DNA of 64,000 nucleotides from Spirochaetaceae bacterium (GTDB lineage Bacteria > Spirochaetota > Spirochaetia > Treponematales > Rectinemataceae): contig JANXYQ010000076.1 of NCBI GenBank assembly GCA_025355995.1, forward strand, positions 1 to 64,000, written 5' to 3'. Below are positions 24,794 through 33,541 of the stretch, one piece after another. A program made the translations under genes and the position numbers. The notes under the pieces were generated by a model. That model had not been told where the DNA came from and made no database searches. It saw only the letters and a list, made by a program, of their open reading frames with translations. Numbering within the stretch: position 1 is the stretch's first letter; each line of letters begins with the position of its first letter.

Positions 24794-25437
24794 GCGCTCG
24801 CGAGGATCGCGGTCGCGAGGATCGCAGGGGCAGCGCCCTCTCGACCCTCGCCCTCGGGCCCGGAGCCGACGAGGACGACATAAGGGCCGCGTATAGGCGC
24901 CTCGCGATGCGCTACCATCCCGACGCGACGGGCGATCCCCTGACCGCGCGGCGCTTCTCGCGCGTGGTGCGGGCCTACAAGGTGCTCGTGGCGGGCGAAA
25001 GCGAGGCGGCGGGCAAGAGAAGGGCCCGCTACAGAAGCGTCGAGGAGGCCCGCGCATCCGGCGCGAGCGATCTCTTCTCCCTGGGCCAGGTCCTCGCCTC
25101 GGACCCGGATTCGGGCGCCCGCGGCGCGGCGGCGCGGGCACTCGGCCTCTCCGGCCGATCGGCAGCCTACGTATTCCTGCGGCGCGCCTTGTACGATACC
25201 GTCGACGAGGTCGCGCTCGAGGCGGTGAGGGCGGTCGCCCTCCTCGGGTCCCGCCAAGCCGAGGGCGAGGTAGCCGCGCTCTATTCCAGGGCCGCTCCCT
25301 CGCTCAAGGAGGGCATCCTCGAAATCGCGTCGGCGACCGGGGAGAGGCTGTTCCGCGCAACTCTCGAGGCGGCGTCGAAGGGCGAGGATTCCCGCCTTCG
25401 GGCCCTGGCGCTGCGCTTGGCCAGGCCGGACAAATAG
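24790..25437 (+). CDS. J-domain protein with HEAT repeats
   Basis: 215 residues from TTG 24790, which overlaps the Hsp70 stop as TTGA. The J-domain (about 15-75) reads DEDDIRAAYRRLAMRYHPDATGD and keeps the HPD motif needed to stimulate Hsp70. Residues about 95-210 are short helical pairs such as GARGAAARALGLSGRSAAYVFLRRALYD and VALEAVRAVALLGS, typical of HEAT repeats. There is no Gly/Phe or zinc-finger region, so it is a class C J-protein. The HEAT part probably chooses the client, and the coupled start implies a matched dose with the Hsp70. Confidence 0.85.
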   Translation: MSAREDRGREDRRGSALSTLALGPGADEDDIRAAYRRLAMRYHPDATGDPLTARRFSRVVRAYKVLVAGESEAAGKRRARYRSVEEARASGASDLFSLGQVLASDPDSGARGAAARALGLSGRSAAYVFLRRALYDTVDEVALEAVRAVALLGSRQAEGEVAALYSRAAPSLKEGILEIASATGERLFRATLEAASKGEDSRLRALALRLARPDK

Positions 25438-25463
25438 GGCTGGACGACGGGGGAGGCGCGGCG

Positions 25464-27122
25464 ATGAAGCTACGTATGCTGGTCCTCGTCGCCTCCGCCT
25501 GCGCTCTCGCCCTCGGCGCGGGCTCGCGGGCGGCTTCCTTACCCGAGGACCCGGCCAAGACCCAGGTTCCCGGAACCTTCCCGATCGTGCGGAGCCCGAT
25601 CAGGCTGACCGGGATCGCGCCCACGATCGGCTTCATCAAGGACTGGAAAACCAACTCGAGCTACCTCTGGCGCGAGCGGCTCACCAACGTCAAGGTCGAT
25701 TTCGCGGAGACGACCAGGACCGAGGCCAAGACGAAGCTGAGCATCCTGCTCGCCTCCGGCGACTACCCCGACATCATTTTCGGCATGAGCGGCTCCGGGC
25801 TCTCGGTGCAGGATGTCGGGCGGTATGGCAATCAGGGCGTCTTCATCCCGCTGAACGGCCTCATAGACGAGCGCGGCTTCGAGATCAAGCGGATGCTGAA
25901 GTCGGATCCCGAGATAAGGAAGGCCATAACCAGCCCGGACGGGAACATCTACGCCCTGCCCCTGGTAGCGATGGACGACTACCACCTGACGATGCGGCAG
26001 AAGGCCTGGATCAACAAGACCTGGCTCGACAGGCTGGGCCTCAAGATCCCGGACACCGCCGATGAGTTCTACGAGGTCATGAAAGCCTTCAAGGAAAGGG
26101 ATCCCAACGGGAACGGCCTCGCGGACGAGATTCCGATGACCGGCGCGAAGCGCAGCCAGGAAGACCTGGCGATGTGGATCATGAACGCCTTCGTCGTAGC
26201 GGGCGGCCCCGACGAAGGGGCGGACGCGACGCTCAACAACTACGAATTCATCGTCGGGGACAAGGTTTTCTTTAACGCCAATACCCCGGAGTTCAAGGAA
26301 GGCCTCGGATTCATCCATAAGCTTTTCAGGGAAGGCCTGATCGACGTCGCCGCCCTGACGCAGGACAGGAGTCAGATCAAGCCTCTCGTCGACGGCGGCG
26401 CGGTCAGGGTCGGCCTCGCGGCCTCCCATCATCCGGCCAATTTCTGCGGTCTCTCCGACGACATGAGCGCGCCCATACACCAATACGTGGCGCTCCCCCC
26501 CATCAAGGGCCCCAAGGGCAACAGGACGACGGCGTGGATGATCGACGCGACCATACAGCCGGGCCAATTCGCCATCACCGATAAGTGCAAGAATCCGGTC
26601 GTGGCCTTCATGTGGGCCGATTCCTTCTTCAACCTCGAGGCGACCCTCGCGGACAAGGGAATAGAGGGGCTACACTGGTCCAGGGTCGGCCCGGGCGAGA
26701 GCCTCGTCGGCCTCAACGGCAAGGCCGCGAAATATAAATACGGCAAGGCGCTTTCACTGGACGACAACGCGCAGATCGGCTTCGGGCCCGGCTGGACCAG
26801 GGACCTCAAGAACGAATTCGCCGTTTCCAAGGATAGGTTCTCCTACGAGGAATTCCTCTACGACGCGACCAAGCTCTACGAGCCCTGCAAGGTCCGGCGC
26901 TATCCCTACGCCACCGCGCCGATCGCCGAGGCGGACGTGACGGAGTTCAACGACCTGCGCCGTACCATACACACCTACGTCGGCGAGTGCGTCGACCGTT
27001 TCGTCATCGGCGACATCGACCTCGAGAGGGACTGGGGCAAGTATACGAGGCAGCTCGACCGGATCGGCCTCAAGCGCTACCTGCAGATATTGACCGAGGC
27101 CTACGCGGCCTCGTCCAGGTAA
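25464..27122 (+). CDS. Extracellular solute-binding protein, LplA-like polysaccharide/oligosaccharide type
   Basis: 552 residues from ATG 25464 after GGGAGG. A signal peptide occupies about 1-24. No convincing lipobox follows the hydrophobic core. The mature protein has the family-1 pattern of long binding proteins (SILLASGDYPDIIFG, VPLNGLID-like VFIPLNGLIDERG, KTWLDRLGLKIPDTADEFYEVMKAFKERDPNGNG). Such proteins usually pair with LplB/YtcP permeases, but none is adjacent. The next gene is a membrane AraC regulator, so it may deliver a periplasmic signal to that sensor, or serve a permease encoded elsewhere. Confidence 0.85.
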   Translation: MKLRMLVLVASACALALGAGSRAASLPEDPAKTQVPGTFPIVRSPIRLTGIAPTIGFIKDWKTNSSYLWRERLTNVKVDFAETTRTEAKTKLSILLASGDYPDIIFGMSGSGLSVQDVGRYGNQGVFIPLNGLIDERGFEIKRMLKSDPEIRKAITSPDGNIYALPLVAMDDYHLTMRQKAWINKTWLDRLGLKIPDTADEFYEVMKAFKERDPNGNGLADEIPMTGAKRSQEDLAMWIMNAFVVAGGPDEGADATLNNYEFIVGDKVFFNANTPEFKEGLGFIHKLFREGLIDVAALTQDRSQIKPLVDGGAVRVGLAASHHPANFCGLSDDMSAPIHQYVALPPIKGPKGNRTTAWMIDATIQPGQFAITDKCKNPVVAFMWADSFFNLEATLADKGIEGLHWSRVGPGESLVGLNGKAAKYKYGKALSLDDNAQIGFGPGWTRDLKNEFAVSKDRFSYEEFLYDATKLYEPCKVRRYPYATAPIAEADVTEFNDLRRTIHTYVGECVDRFVIGDIDLERDWGKYTRQLDRIGLKRYLQILTEAYAASSR

Positions 27123-27130
27123 TTCGGCCT

Positions 27131-29431
27131 ATGCTTCGCCTTAAAAGGCCGGGGCGATCGATATTCCTCAGGTACGCGGCCACGAACATGGCCATCATGG
27201 TCCTCCCGATACTCCTCGCCGGAGCGTTCTACGCCGTCACGGCGCGGACGGTCCGCGACGCCGTGGACGGCCTCGCGGCTGAGCAGCTGGGAGCGAGCGC
27301 CCGCGGCGTCGATCGCAGGCTCCAGGATATGCAGCGCGCGGCGGTCCAGCTGTCGATCGACTACGACGTCAACTTCTACCTCAACGACGACGGGCCGTAC
27401 TCGGCGATAGAGGAATACGACCTCCGCAAGATTTCCGATAAGCTGAGCTCCTTCCTCCTCGGCAACGACCTCCTCTCCATGCTGATGCTCTATTTCTCCG
27501 GATCGGGCTACGTCGCCTTCGAATCCGGCGCCTGCCCCTACTCCTCGTTCTACGGACCGATGTTCTCCGTCTACGGCACGAGCGCGGAGGCCTGGCGCGA
27601 GGGCGTGCTGCGCGCGGGCGGCGAGGCACGGCGGATAGTAGGCCTCCGCGCCAGGTACGCGGAGAAGGACTTCGAGTGCGCGCTCGCGATCTATCCGATC
27701 GGACAGGGCGCCTACCGGCGGGGCGCGATCGTCGGCATGATCGACGCGGGCAGCCTTTCGCGCCTCCTCGCGGATATGCCCGAGAGCTACGGCGGCTGGG
27801 TGACCGTCTACGACCGCTCGGGCCAGGTCGTCGCGACCACCGACGGGACGCAAGAGCGTTCCCTGCGCGGCGCGGGAATGCCCGCAATCCTCTCGGGGCC
27901 GGGCGGCGAGGCGGCGGGAGGGGAGGCGACGGTCAAGGCGGCGGGAAGGTCATACCGGCTCTATAGGGTCAGGTCCTCCGTCTCGGATTGGGTCTACGTG
28001 GCCGCGCTCGACGAGGGGCGGGTCCTCGCCGGGCCTCGGACGGTCATGGTGACCGCCATCCTCATCCTCCTCGCCTGCTTCGCTATCGGGACGGCGGCGT
28101 CCTATTGGTTCGCGCGGACGAACGCGAAGCCCGTGGACAGGCTCATCCGCCTCATACTGGGCGAGGCGGACGAGGGCGACGGAGGCGCCACGAGCGTTTT
28201 CCAGCGCGTCGAGGAGGCTATCGTCGGGCTCGAGGTCGAGAATCGGCGGCTGGAGGGCGAGGTCGTCTCGGTTTTCGCGATGGCGAAGGCGAATTTCTTG
28301 CAGGCCCTCCTCGCCGGGAGCTACAAGGATCGGGCGAGGCTGGCCGAGGAGGCCGAGAAAGTCGGCGTCGACCTGGGCGGAGGTCGCCTCGTCATGATGG
28401 CCGGCATGGGCGCGGCGGGAGTCTCGGTAATGGAGGCCGGAGAGGAATTTTCCCGAGCCGTGGAGCTCGCCCAGGTCGCGCTGGCCCCGGGCGAGTACGC
28501 CGTCCTGACCTCGCCGGGAGAGGCCGCCTTCGTCCTCGCGGCCGGGCGCGCCCCGGACCGGGAAGGCGGCGAGCGGACCAGGCCGAGGGCGGCTGCCGAG
28601 GCGCTCCGAAGCGCCTGCTCCGCGGATTTCCGCGGAGCGCTGTCCTTCGGCGCCGGAGCGCCGGTCGAGGATGCCTTCCTCCTCACGATGTCCTTCGCGC
28701 AGGCTGAGTCGGCGAGGGCACGCGCGGCGAGGGCGGGAAGCCTCGACGTCCTCACCCACGGGGAGGGCGCGAGGTCGGGCGAGTACCGATGCTACTCGAT
28801 CGACCTCGAGGAGGCGATCATGCGCGCGGTTCGCTCGGCCAATGTCGATTTGCTGCGGTCCCTGCTCGATTCGCTCCCGGATCCCTCCGCCGGCGACTCG
28901 CCGCTCGATCTCTACTCGGAGGCAGACCTGGCCTCGGGGTTGCGTGGGACCGCCGTGAGACTCTGCGCGGAGATTCCCAAGGAGTCCTCCGCCCTCGCCG
29001 CCCGCCTGGGCCAGTCTCGGCGGATGTCTCCCCGGGCCGCGATCGAGGAGCTGTCTGCGCTCCTCGCCGAGCTCGCGCGCATGAGGGAAGGCGCGAAGCG
29101 CAGCCACAACTCGGCCCTCGCGGAAGGCATTCTGGGCTTCATCGCCGAGAAATACCGCGACCCCGACCTCGGGCTTGCGATGGTCGCGGATAAATTCCGG
29201 ATGTCGGAGAACTACCTTTCGAACCTCTACAAGGAGCAGACGGGAGAATGCATTTCCCAGACGATCGAGACGGCGCGCATCTCGGCCGCCAAGGAAATGC
29301 TTGCCCGAACCGGCGGCACCCTCGAGGGCGTCAGCGCCTCGGCCGGCTATCGAAGCGTCTCGTCCTTCAGGAGGGCCTTCAAGCGAGTGGTCGGCGTCTC
29401 GCCCTCGGACTATAGAAGCTCGGCGCCGTAG
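27131..29431 (+). CDS. Membrane-bound AraC-family transcriptional regulator with extracytoplasmic sensor
   Basis: 766 residues from ATG 27131, 8 bp after the binding protein gene. One membrane helix lies at about 18-40, an extracytoplasmic cache-like sensor at about 45-300, a second helix at about 302-325, then a cytoplasmic linker and a C-terminal AraC DNA-binding domain (about 660-764: LAMVADKFRMSENYLSNLYKEQTG and SVSSFRRAFKRVVGVSP). This layout matches one-component regulators of polysaccharide use in Firmicutes and Paenibacillus. It probably controls nearby transport and glycosidase genes. Confidence 0.88.
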   Translation: MLRLKRPGRSIFLRYAATNMAIMVLPILLAGAFYAVTARTVRDAVDGLAAEQLGASARGVDRRLQDMQRAAVQLSIDYDVNFYLNDDGPYSAIEEYDLRKISDKLSSFLLGNDLLSMLMLYFSGSGYVAFESGACPYSSFYGPMFSVYGTSAEAWREGVLRAGGEARRIVGLRARYAEKDFECALAIYPIGQGAYRRGAIVGMIDAGSLSRLLADMPESYGGWVTVYDRSGQVVATTDGTQERSLRGAGMPAILSGPGGEAAGGEATVKAAGRSYRLYRVRSSVSDWVYVAALDEGRVLAGPRTVMVTAILILLACFAIGTAASYWFARTNAKPVDRLIRLILGEADEGDGGATSVFQRVEEAIVGLEVENRRLEGEVVSVFAMAKANFLQALLAGSYKDRARLAEEAEKVGVDLGGGRLVMMAGMGAAGVSVMEAGEEFSRAVELAQVALAPGEYAVLTSPGEAAFVLAAGRAPDREGGERTRPRAAAEALRSACSADFRGALSFGAGAPVEDAFLLTMSFAQAESARARAARAGSLDVLTHGEGARSGEYRCYSIDLEEAIMRAVRSANVDLLRSLLDSLPDPSAGDSPLDLYSEADLASGLRGTAVRLCAEIPKESSALAARLGQSRRMSPRAAIEELSALLAELARMREGAKRSHNSALAEGILGFIAEKYRDPDLGLAMVADKFRMSENYLSNLYKEQTGECISQTIETARISAAKEMLARTGGTLEGVSASAGYRSVSSFRRAFKRVVGVSPSDYRSSAP

Positions 29432-29435
29432 CGCA

Positions 29436-30686
29436 TCACTTGTTGATCATCCTCACGATCAGGTCGGCGATCTGCTGTCCTCCCTTGGCGGTAGTGTAAT
29501 TGCCGAAAGCCACCAGCTGGTACAGGAGGAAGAAGGAGCTGTTGAACTCCGTATCGTTGGGCAGGTTCGGCGTCGGCTTCGAGGTATGGGCCCCGGCGAT
29601 CTTCAGGTAATCGAGCACCTTCTGATCGACGCCTTCCAGCGCGGCTGTCCGCGCCGTTGAGGAGGCGGAGGCGCCCCGGTCGAGGCCGAGCACCTTCGCG
29701 GCCTCGGGGGAGTTGACGAGGAAGTCGACCAGCTTGACCGTGGCCTCGGGATTCTTGGTTTCCTTGTTCACGGTGTAGTACTGGCTGGCGTTTTGCCAAA
29801 GCGCCTTGGTAGCCACGGCTCCCGGGAACTCCATGAGGGCGAGCTCGTCCTTCGTGGCGGCCTGGTAGCCTCCGAGCTGGTTGGTATACAGGAAGCCTAT
29901 CGCTACCTTTCCCGCGATGATCGCCGAGGTGTCGGCGTTCGTCTCCGCGAAGCCGGCCGCGATATCGGCCGGGGGAATGAGCTTGTTGTCGCGGTAGTCC
30001 TTGAAGAGCTCGAGGTACTTCTGGGCGTCCGCCGCCTTGACCTGGGTGGATTTCGGATCCGCGACATAGAGCTTGGTGCCGTTGTAGCCGGTCCAATAGC
30101 CGAAGGGCGTAGTGCCGGAGGACGAGGCGCCGATATCCTGCATCGGATACACGCCCGTGGGAAGCTTCGCCTTGAGGGCCACGAGATAGGCGCGGAATTC
30201 GGCGTAGGTCATGGAGAGCGCCGGGAGAGGGGCACCGGCGCGCTGGATCAAGGACTTGTTGTAAACCAGGGCGGGCATGGTGACGCCGGTGGATATTCCA
30301 TAGAGCTTGCCGTCGAAGGTCCCGCCCTGGATGGCGGCAGGGTCGATGACCGCCGTGTTCAGTATGGTGCCCGCGTACTTGTCGAGGGGCAGCAAGACGC
30401 CCTTCTTGACGTAATCGCCGATGTTCCCGCCCATCTGGATGATGTCGGGGCCCGCTCCTCCGGCGAGCTGGGTGTCGACCTTGGTGAAATGATCCCCCGC
30501 TCCGCCGGAAATCTCGGGGTTCACGGAAATAGACGGATTGGCGGCCCTGAACAGGTCGATGGCCGCCTGGCTCTTCTTAATCCGGGCCTCGCCTCCCCAA
30601 TACGCCCAACGAACCGTGACGCCCTGCCCGAAGAGCATGGATGCGCCCATAGCAAGGGTTAGCAACACTAGGCCGAACTTTCTCAT
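29436..30686 (-). CDS. Sugar ABC transporter substrate-binding protein
   Basis: 416 residues. A signal peptide (about 1-20, MRKFGLVLLTLAMGASMLFG) without a lipobox Cys is followed by a family-1 binding fold: WAYWGGEARIKKSQAAIDLFRAANPSI, GAGPDIIQMGG and DKYAGTILN. It lies last in a three-gene operon after its two permeases, the reverse of the usual order. The stop is 4 bp from the stop of the convergent AraC-family gene, leaving no room for a separate terminator. The ligand is unknown; neighbours suggest a plant-type oligosaccharide. Confidence 0.9.
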   Translation of the reverse strand: MRKFGLVLLTLAMGASMLFGQGVTVRWAYWGGEARIKKSQAAIDLFRAANPSISVNPEISGGAGDHFTKVDTQLAGGAGPDIIQMGGNIGDYVKKGVLLPLDKYAGTILNTAVIDPAAIQGGTFDGKLYGISTGVTMPALVYNKSLIQRAGAPLPALSMTYAEFRAYLVALKAKLPTGVYPMQDIGASSSGTTPFGYWTGYNGTKLYVADPKSTQVKAADAQKYLELFKDYRDNKLIPPADIAAGFAETNADTSAIIAGKVAIGFLYTNQLGGYQAATKDELALMEFPGAVATKALWQNASQYYTVNKETKNPEATVKLVDFLVNSPEAAKVLGLDRGASASSTARTAALEGVDQKVLDYLKIAGAHTSKPTPNLPNDTEFNSSFFLLYQLVAFGNYTTAKGGQQIADLIVRMINK

Positions 30687-30717
30687 TCCGAACCTCCTTG
30701 AAAAATTAGGGGCTTCA

Positions 30718-31566
30718 TCACCCCTTGATGCCGGTAGTGGAAATTCCCTGCACGAAATATTTCTGCAGCGAGAAGAAGAGGATGAAGCTCGGAACCAGCG
30801 AAAGGACGGACATGGCGAACATCGGACCCCATGACGAGACCCCGGAGGAGTCCAGGAAGAGCCGCAGTCCCATGGGAACCGTGTATCTCTGCGGGGAGTT
30901 CAGGTAGAGGAGCTGATTGAAGAAATCGTCCCAGGTCCACAGGAAGGTGAAAAGCACCGTCGTGATAAGGGCCGGCACGGTCAGGGGAATGATGATCCGC
31001 CAGTATATGCCGAATTTGCCGCAGCCATCGATCAGCGCGGACTCGTCCAGTTCCTTGGGCAGGCTGCGAATGAACTGCACGAGGAGGAAAATGAAGAAGG
31101 CGTCGACCGCGAAGAGCTTCGGTACGATTAGCGGCAGGAAGGTATCGATCCAATGGAAGGAACGGAAGATGATATACCTTGGGATGAGCGTAACGTGGCC
31201 CGGCAACATCATGGTTATCAGCAAAATCGCGAACCATATATTCCTGCCCGCGAAACGGAGGCGGGCGAAGGCGTAGGCGGTCAGGGAGCAAAAGACGGCA
31301 TTGGCGACGACGCACAGGGCGCATATGAAAAAGGAATTTCGGAAGAAGGCGCTGAAGCCGACGATGCCGATCCCGCTCCATCCTTTGACGTAATTCTTCA
31401 GGGTGAAGGCCTTGGGAATCAGTCCCGGATCGCCGAAGATCGCGTTGGTCTCCTTGAAGGATGCGGCGATCAGCCAAAGGATCGGATACAGCATCCCCAA
31501 GCCGAGGACGATGATGAGCGAATTCAAATAGCCGGCGCGGAGCATTCCGGAGGCCCGCTTGTTCAT
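30718..31566 (-). CDS. Sugar ABC transporter permease, MalG/UgpE type
   Basis: 282 residues with six membrane helices. The conserved cytoplasmic loop that docks the ATPase is ELDESALIDGCGKFGIYWRIIIPLTVPAL-like at about 195-225 (EAA motif). It overlaps the upstream permease stop by 4 bp and ends 31 bp before the binding protein gene. It forms the heterodimeric channel with the 31563-32486 product. No ATPase gene is adjacent, so a shared MsmX/UgpC-type ATPase elsewhere is implied. Confidence 0.93.
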   Translation of the reverse strand: MNKRASGMLRAGYLNSLIIVLGLGMLYPILWLIAASFKETNAIFGDPGLIPKAFTLKNYVKGWSGIGIVGFSAFFRNSFFICALCVVANAVFCSLTAYAFARLRFAGRNIWFAILLITMMLPGHVTLIPRYIIFRSFHWIDTFLPLIVPKLFAVDAFFIFLLVQFIRSLPKELDESALIDGCGKFGIYWRIIIPLTVPALITTVLFTFLWTWDDFFNQLLYLNSPQRYTVPMGLRLFLDSSGVSSWGPMFAMSVLSLVPSFILFFSLQKYFVQGISTTGIKG

Positions 31567-32486
31567 TCCCCGCTCCCGTAGCTCACCAGGGAGCCGGATG
31601 CCCGGAAGGTCAGGGCGGTCAGGGCGCCGATGATGATAAGGAGGACCCAGGCCATGGCGGAGGCATAGCCCATCTCCCCGAACCCAAATCCTTTTATATA
31701 GAGGTACAGGCTATAGAACATCGTCGAATCCAGGGGGCTCCCGTTTCCGCCGGAAATGATGAAGGCCTGGGTGAAGGACTGGAAGGCGCTGATCATCTGC
31801 ATCACCAGGTTGAAGAAGATAATGGGAGAAAGGCAGGGCAGGGTTATCGAGAAGAACTGCCGAGTCCTGCCGGCCCCGTCCACGCTGGAGGCATCGTAGT
31901 ATTCCTGCGGTATCTGCTTTAGTCCGGCGAGGAAGATGATCATCGGCGAGCCGAACTGCCACACGGCGAGGAGCATCAAGGTATAGAGGGCGTATTTCGG
32001 ATTGGAAATCCAGGCCGGGGGGTCGAGCTTGAACAGCCCTCGGAGAATCGTATTCAATACCCCGTCCCCGGCGAAAAGCCTTCTCCAGAGCACCGCGATG
32101 GCGACCGATCCGCCGAGCAGGGTGGGGATGTAGTAGATCGCCCGATAGAAAGGAATGAGCCTCAGCTTGCGATTCATCAATACCGCCACGCCCAGGGCGA
32201 ATACCAGCTTAAGGGGAACCGAGATGAAGACGAACCTCAGGGTAACGAGGAGCGAATTGAGGAAGCGATCATCCTTGGGGTACTGCGCGTCGCCAGCGAA
32301 CATTACGAAAAAATTCCGCAGGCCGGTCCATTTGGGCGGCTGGAGGATATTGTATTGGGTAAAGGACAGGTAAAGGGAGTAGGCCATGGGATACAGGGTC
32401 AGTACGAAGAAACCGAGCAGCCATGGAATGAGGAAGGCATAGGATGATAGGTTTTCCCGGATCGCCTTTCGGGTTTTTCTTTTCAT
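31563..32486 (-). CDS. Sugar ABC transporter permease, MalF/UgpA type
   Basis: 307 residues from ATG 32486, which has GGAG about 9 bases upstream; a TTG 21 bases further upstream is in frame but less likely. Six membrane helices are present, with the EAA loop QEYYDASSVDGAGRTRQFFSI. It is the first gene of the operon 32486-29436 and is divergent from the GH43 gene across a 158-bp intergenic region, so transporter and hydrolase are probably co-regulated. Confidence 0.93.
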   Translation of the reverse strand: MKRKTRKAIRENLSSYAFLIPWLLGFFVLTLYPMAYSLYLSFTQYNILQPPKWTGLRNFFVMFAGDAQYPKDDRFLNSLLVTLRFVFISVPLKLVFALGVAVLMNRKLRLIPFYRAIYYIPTLLGGSVAIAVLWRRLFAGDGVLNTILRGLFKLDPPAWISNPKYALYTLMLLAVWQFGSPMIIFLAGLKQIPQEYYDASSVDGAGRTRQFFSITLPCLSPIIFFNLVMQMISAFQSFTQAFIISGGNGSPLDSTMFYSLYLYIKGFGFGEMGYASAMAWVLLIIIGALTALTFRASGSLVSYGSGE

Positions 32487-32526
32487 GACGATCGCTCCAT
32501 TGCGCAAGAATGCGCTGTCGGCGAAT

Positions 32527-32532
32527 ATTGTA
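32527..32532 (-). promoter_or_regulatory. Possible -10 element of the permease operon
   Basis: TACAAT on the minus strand, 5 of 6 matches to TATAAT, 41 bp upstream of the chosen permease start. No good -35 box is found at the right spacing, which would suit an activator-dependent promoter such as one driven by the nearby AraC-type regulator. Weak on its own. Confidence 0.3.
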
Positions 32533-32644
32533 CCGCCATACCGGCCGATCAGAAAGCGCGCAGTTCCTACGCTCTCCGGTCCTTTGTTAAGAATCGCGGC
32601 GCTCGCGCCTTATTTTCCTCGATCCATGCTCTCAAGGACGTGAG

Positions 32645-33541
32645 ATGAAGACATCCGAAGTTCGAATGCGGGATCCCTTCGTCGTGGCGCAGCCGGGGAA
32701 AGGCCGCTATCTCCTCTACGGGACGACGGATCCCGACTGCTGGAACGGGCCCGGCATCGGCTTCGACGTCTACGTAGGCTCGGACCTGGAGAATTGGGAG
32801 GGCCCCCTCGCCGCTTTCCGTCCCGATCCGGGCTTCTGGGCGAATAGGAATTTCTGGGCCCCCGAGGTCCACGAATACCGCGGGCGCTTTATCCTCCTGG
32901 CGAGCTTCAAGGCCGAGGGCAGGGCGCGCGCGACGCAAGCGCTCGCGGCCGACGAGCCGACCGGGCCGTTTCGAGTCCATTCGCCCGAACCCCTGACTCC
33001 GCCGGAATGGGAATGCCTGGACGGCACCCTGCACATCGATGGCGAGGGCTCGCCCTGGCTCGTCTTCTGCCACGAGTGGGTCCAGGTCCGCGACGGGGAG
33101 GTCTGCGCGCGGCGCCTCTCCCCCGACCTGCGCGAGCCTGCGGGCGAACCCATCCTTCTCTTTAAGGGGTCGGACGCGGTCTGGACGAGACCCCATCCCC
33201 GGAAGGACGGGTCGGTCGACCCGCTCATGCGGGTGACCGACGGGCCCTTCTTGCGCCGGGGCGGCTCGGGCGAGCTGTACTTGCTCTGGTCGAGCTTCTC
33301 GGCTTCCGGCTACGCGATGGGAATCGCCCGCTCCGAGAGCGGGATGGTGCTTGGGCCGTGGAGGCAGGAGGAGAGGCCCCTGGTAGACCGGGACTCGGGA
33401 CACGGGATGCTCTTCCGCTCCCTGGACGGCCGCCTTCTCGCTGCCTGGCATTCGCCTAACGCGTCTCCGCTGGAAAGGCCCGTCTTCGCGGAAGTCCTCG
33501 AGGCCGATGGTGCCTTGTCGCTGAAACCGAGCCCTCAGTAG
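32645..33541 (+). CDS. Glycoside hydrolase family 43-type enzyme, intracellular
   Basis: 298 residues, no signal peptide, so probably cytoplasmic. The five-bladed propeller family pattern is visible: RDPFVV near residue 8 (catalytic base Asp), NFWAPEVHEYRGRFIL, ECLDGTLHID (second Asp region) and VTDGPFLRR, the position of the acid residue. The last carries Asp in TDGP where many GH43 enzymes have Glu. Likely an arabinosidase or xylosidase acting on imported oligosaccharides. The last 7 bp overlap the convergent glycosidase gene. Confidence 0.85.
   Translation: MKTSEVRMRDPFVVAQPGKGRYLLYGTTDPDCWNGPGIGFDVYVGSDLENWEGPLAAFRPDPGFWANRNFWAPEVHEYRGRFILLASFKAEGRARATQALAADEPTGPFRVHSPEPLTPPEWECLDGTLHIDGEGSPWLVFCHEWVQVRDGEVCARRLSPDLREPAGEPILLFKGSDAVWTRPHPRKDGSVDPLMRVTDGPFLRRGGSGELYLLWSSFSASGYAMGIARSESGMVLGPWRQEERPLVDRDSGHGMLFRSLDGRLLAAWHSPNASPLERPVFAEVLEADGALSLKPSPQ

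Noticed and set aside
33226-33260. GH43 enzyme inactive because Asp replaces the acid Glu in TDGP
   Set aside because: From memory, TDGP occurs in other GH43-like sequences, so loss of activity is not supported by this alone.
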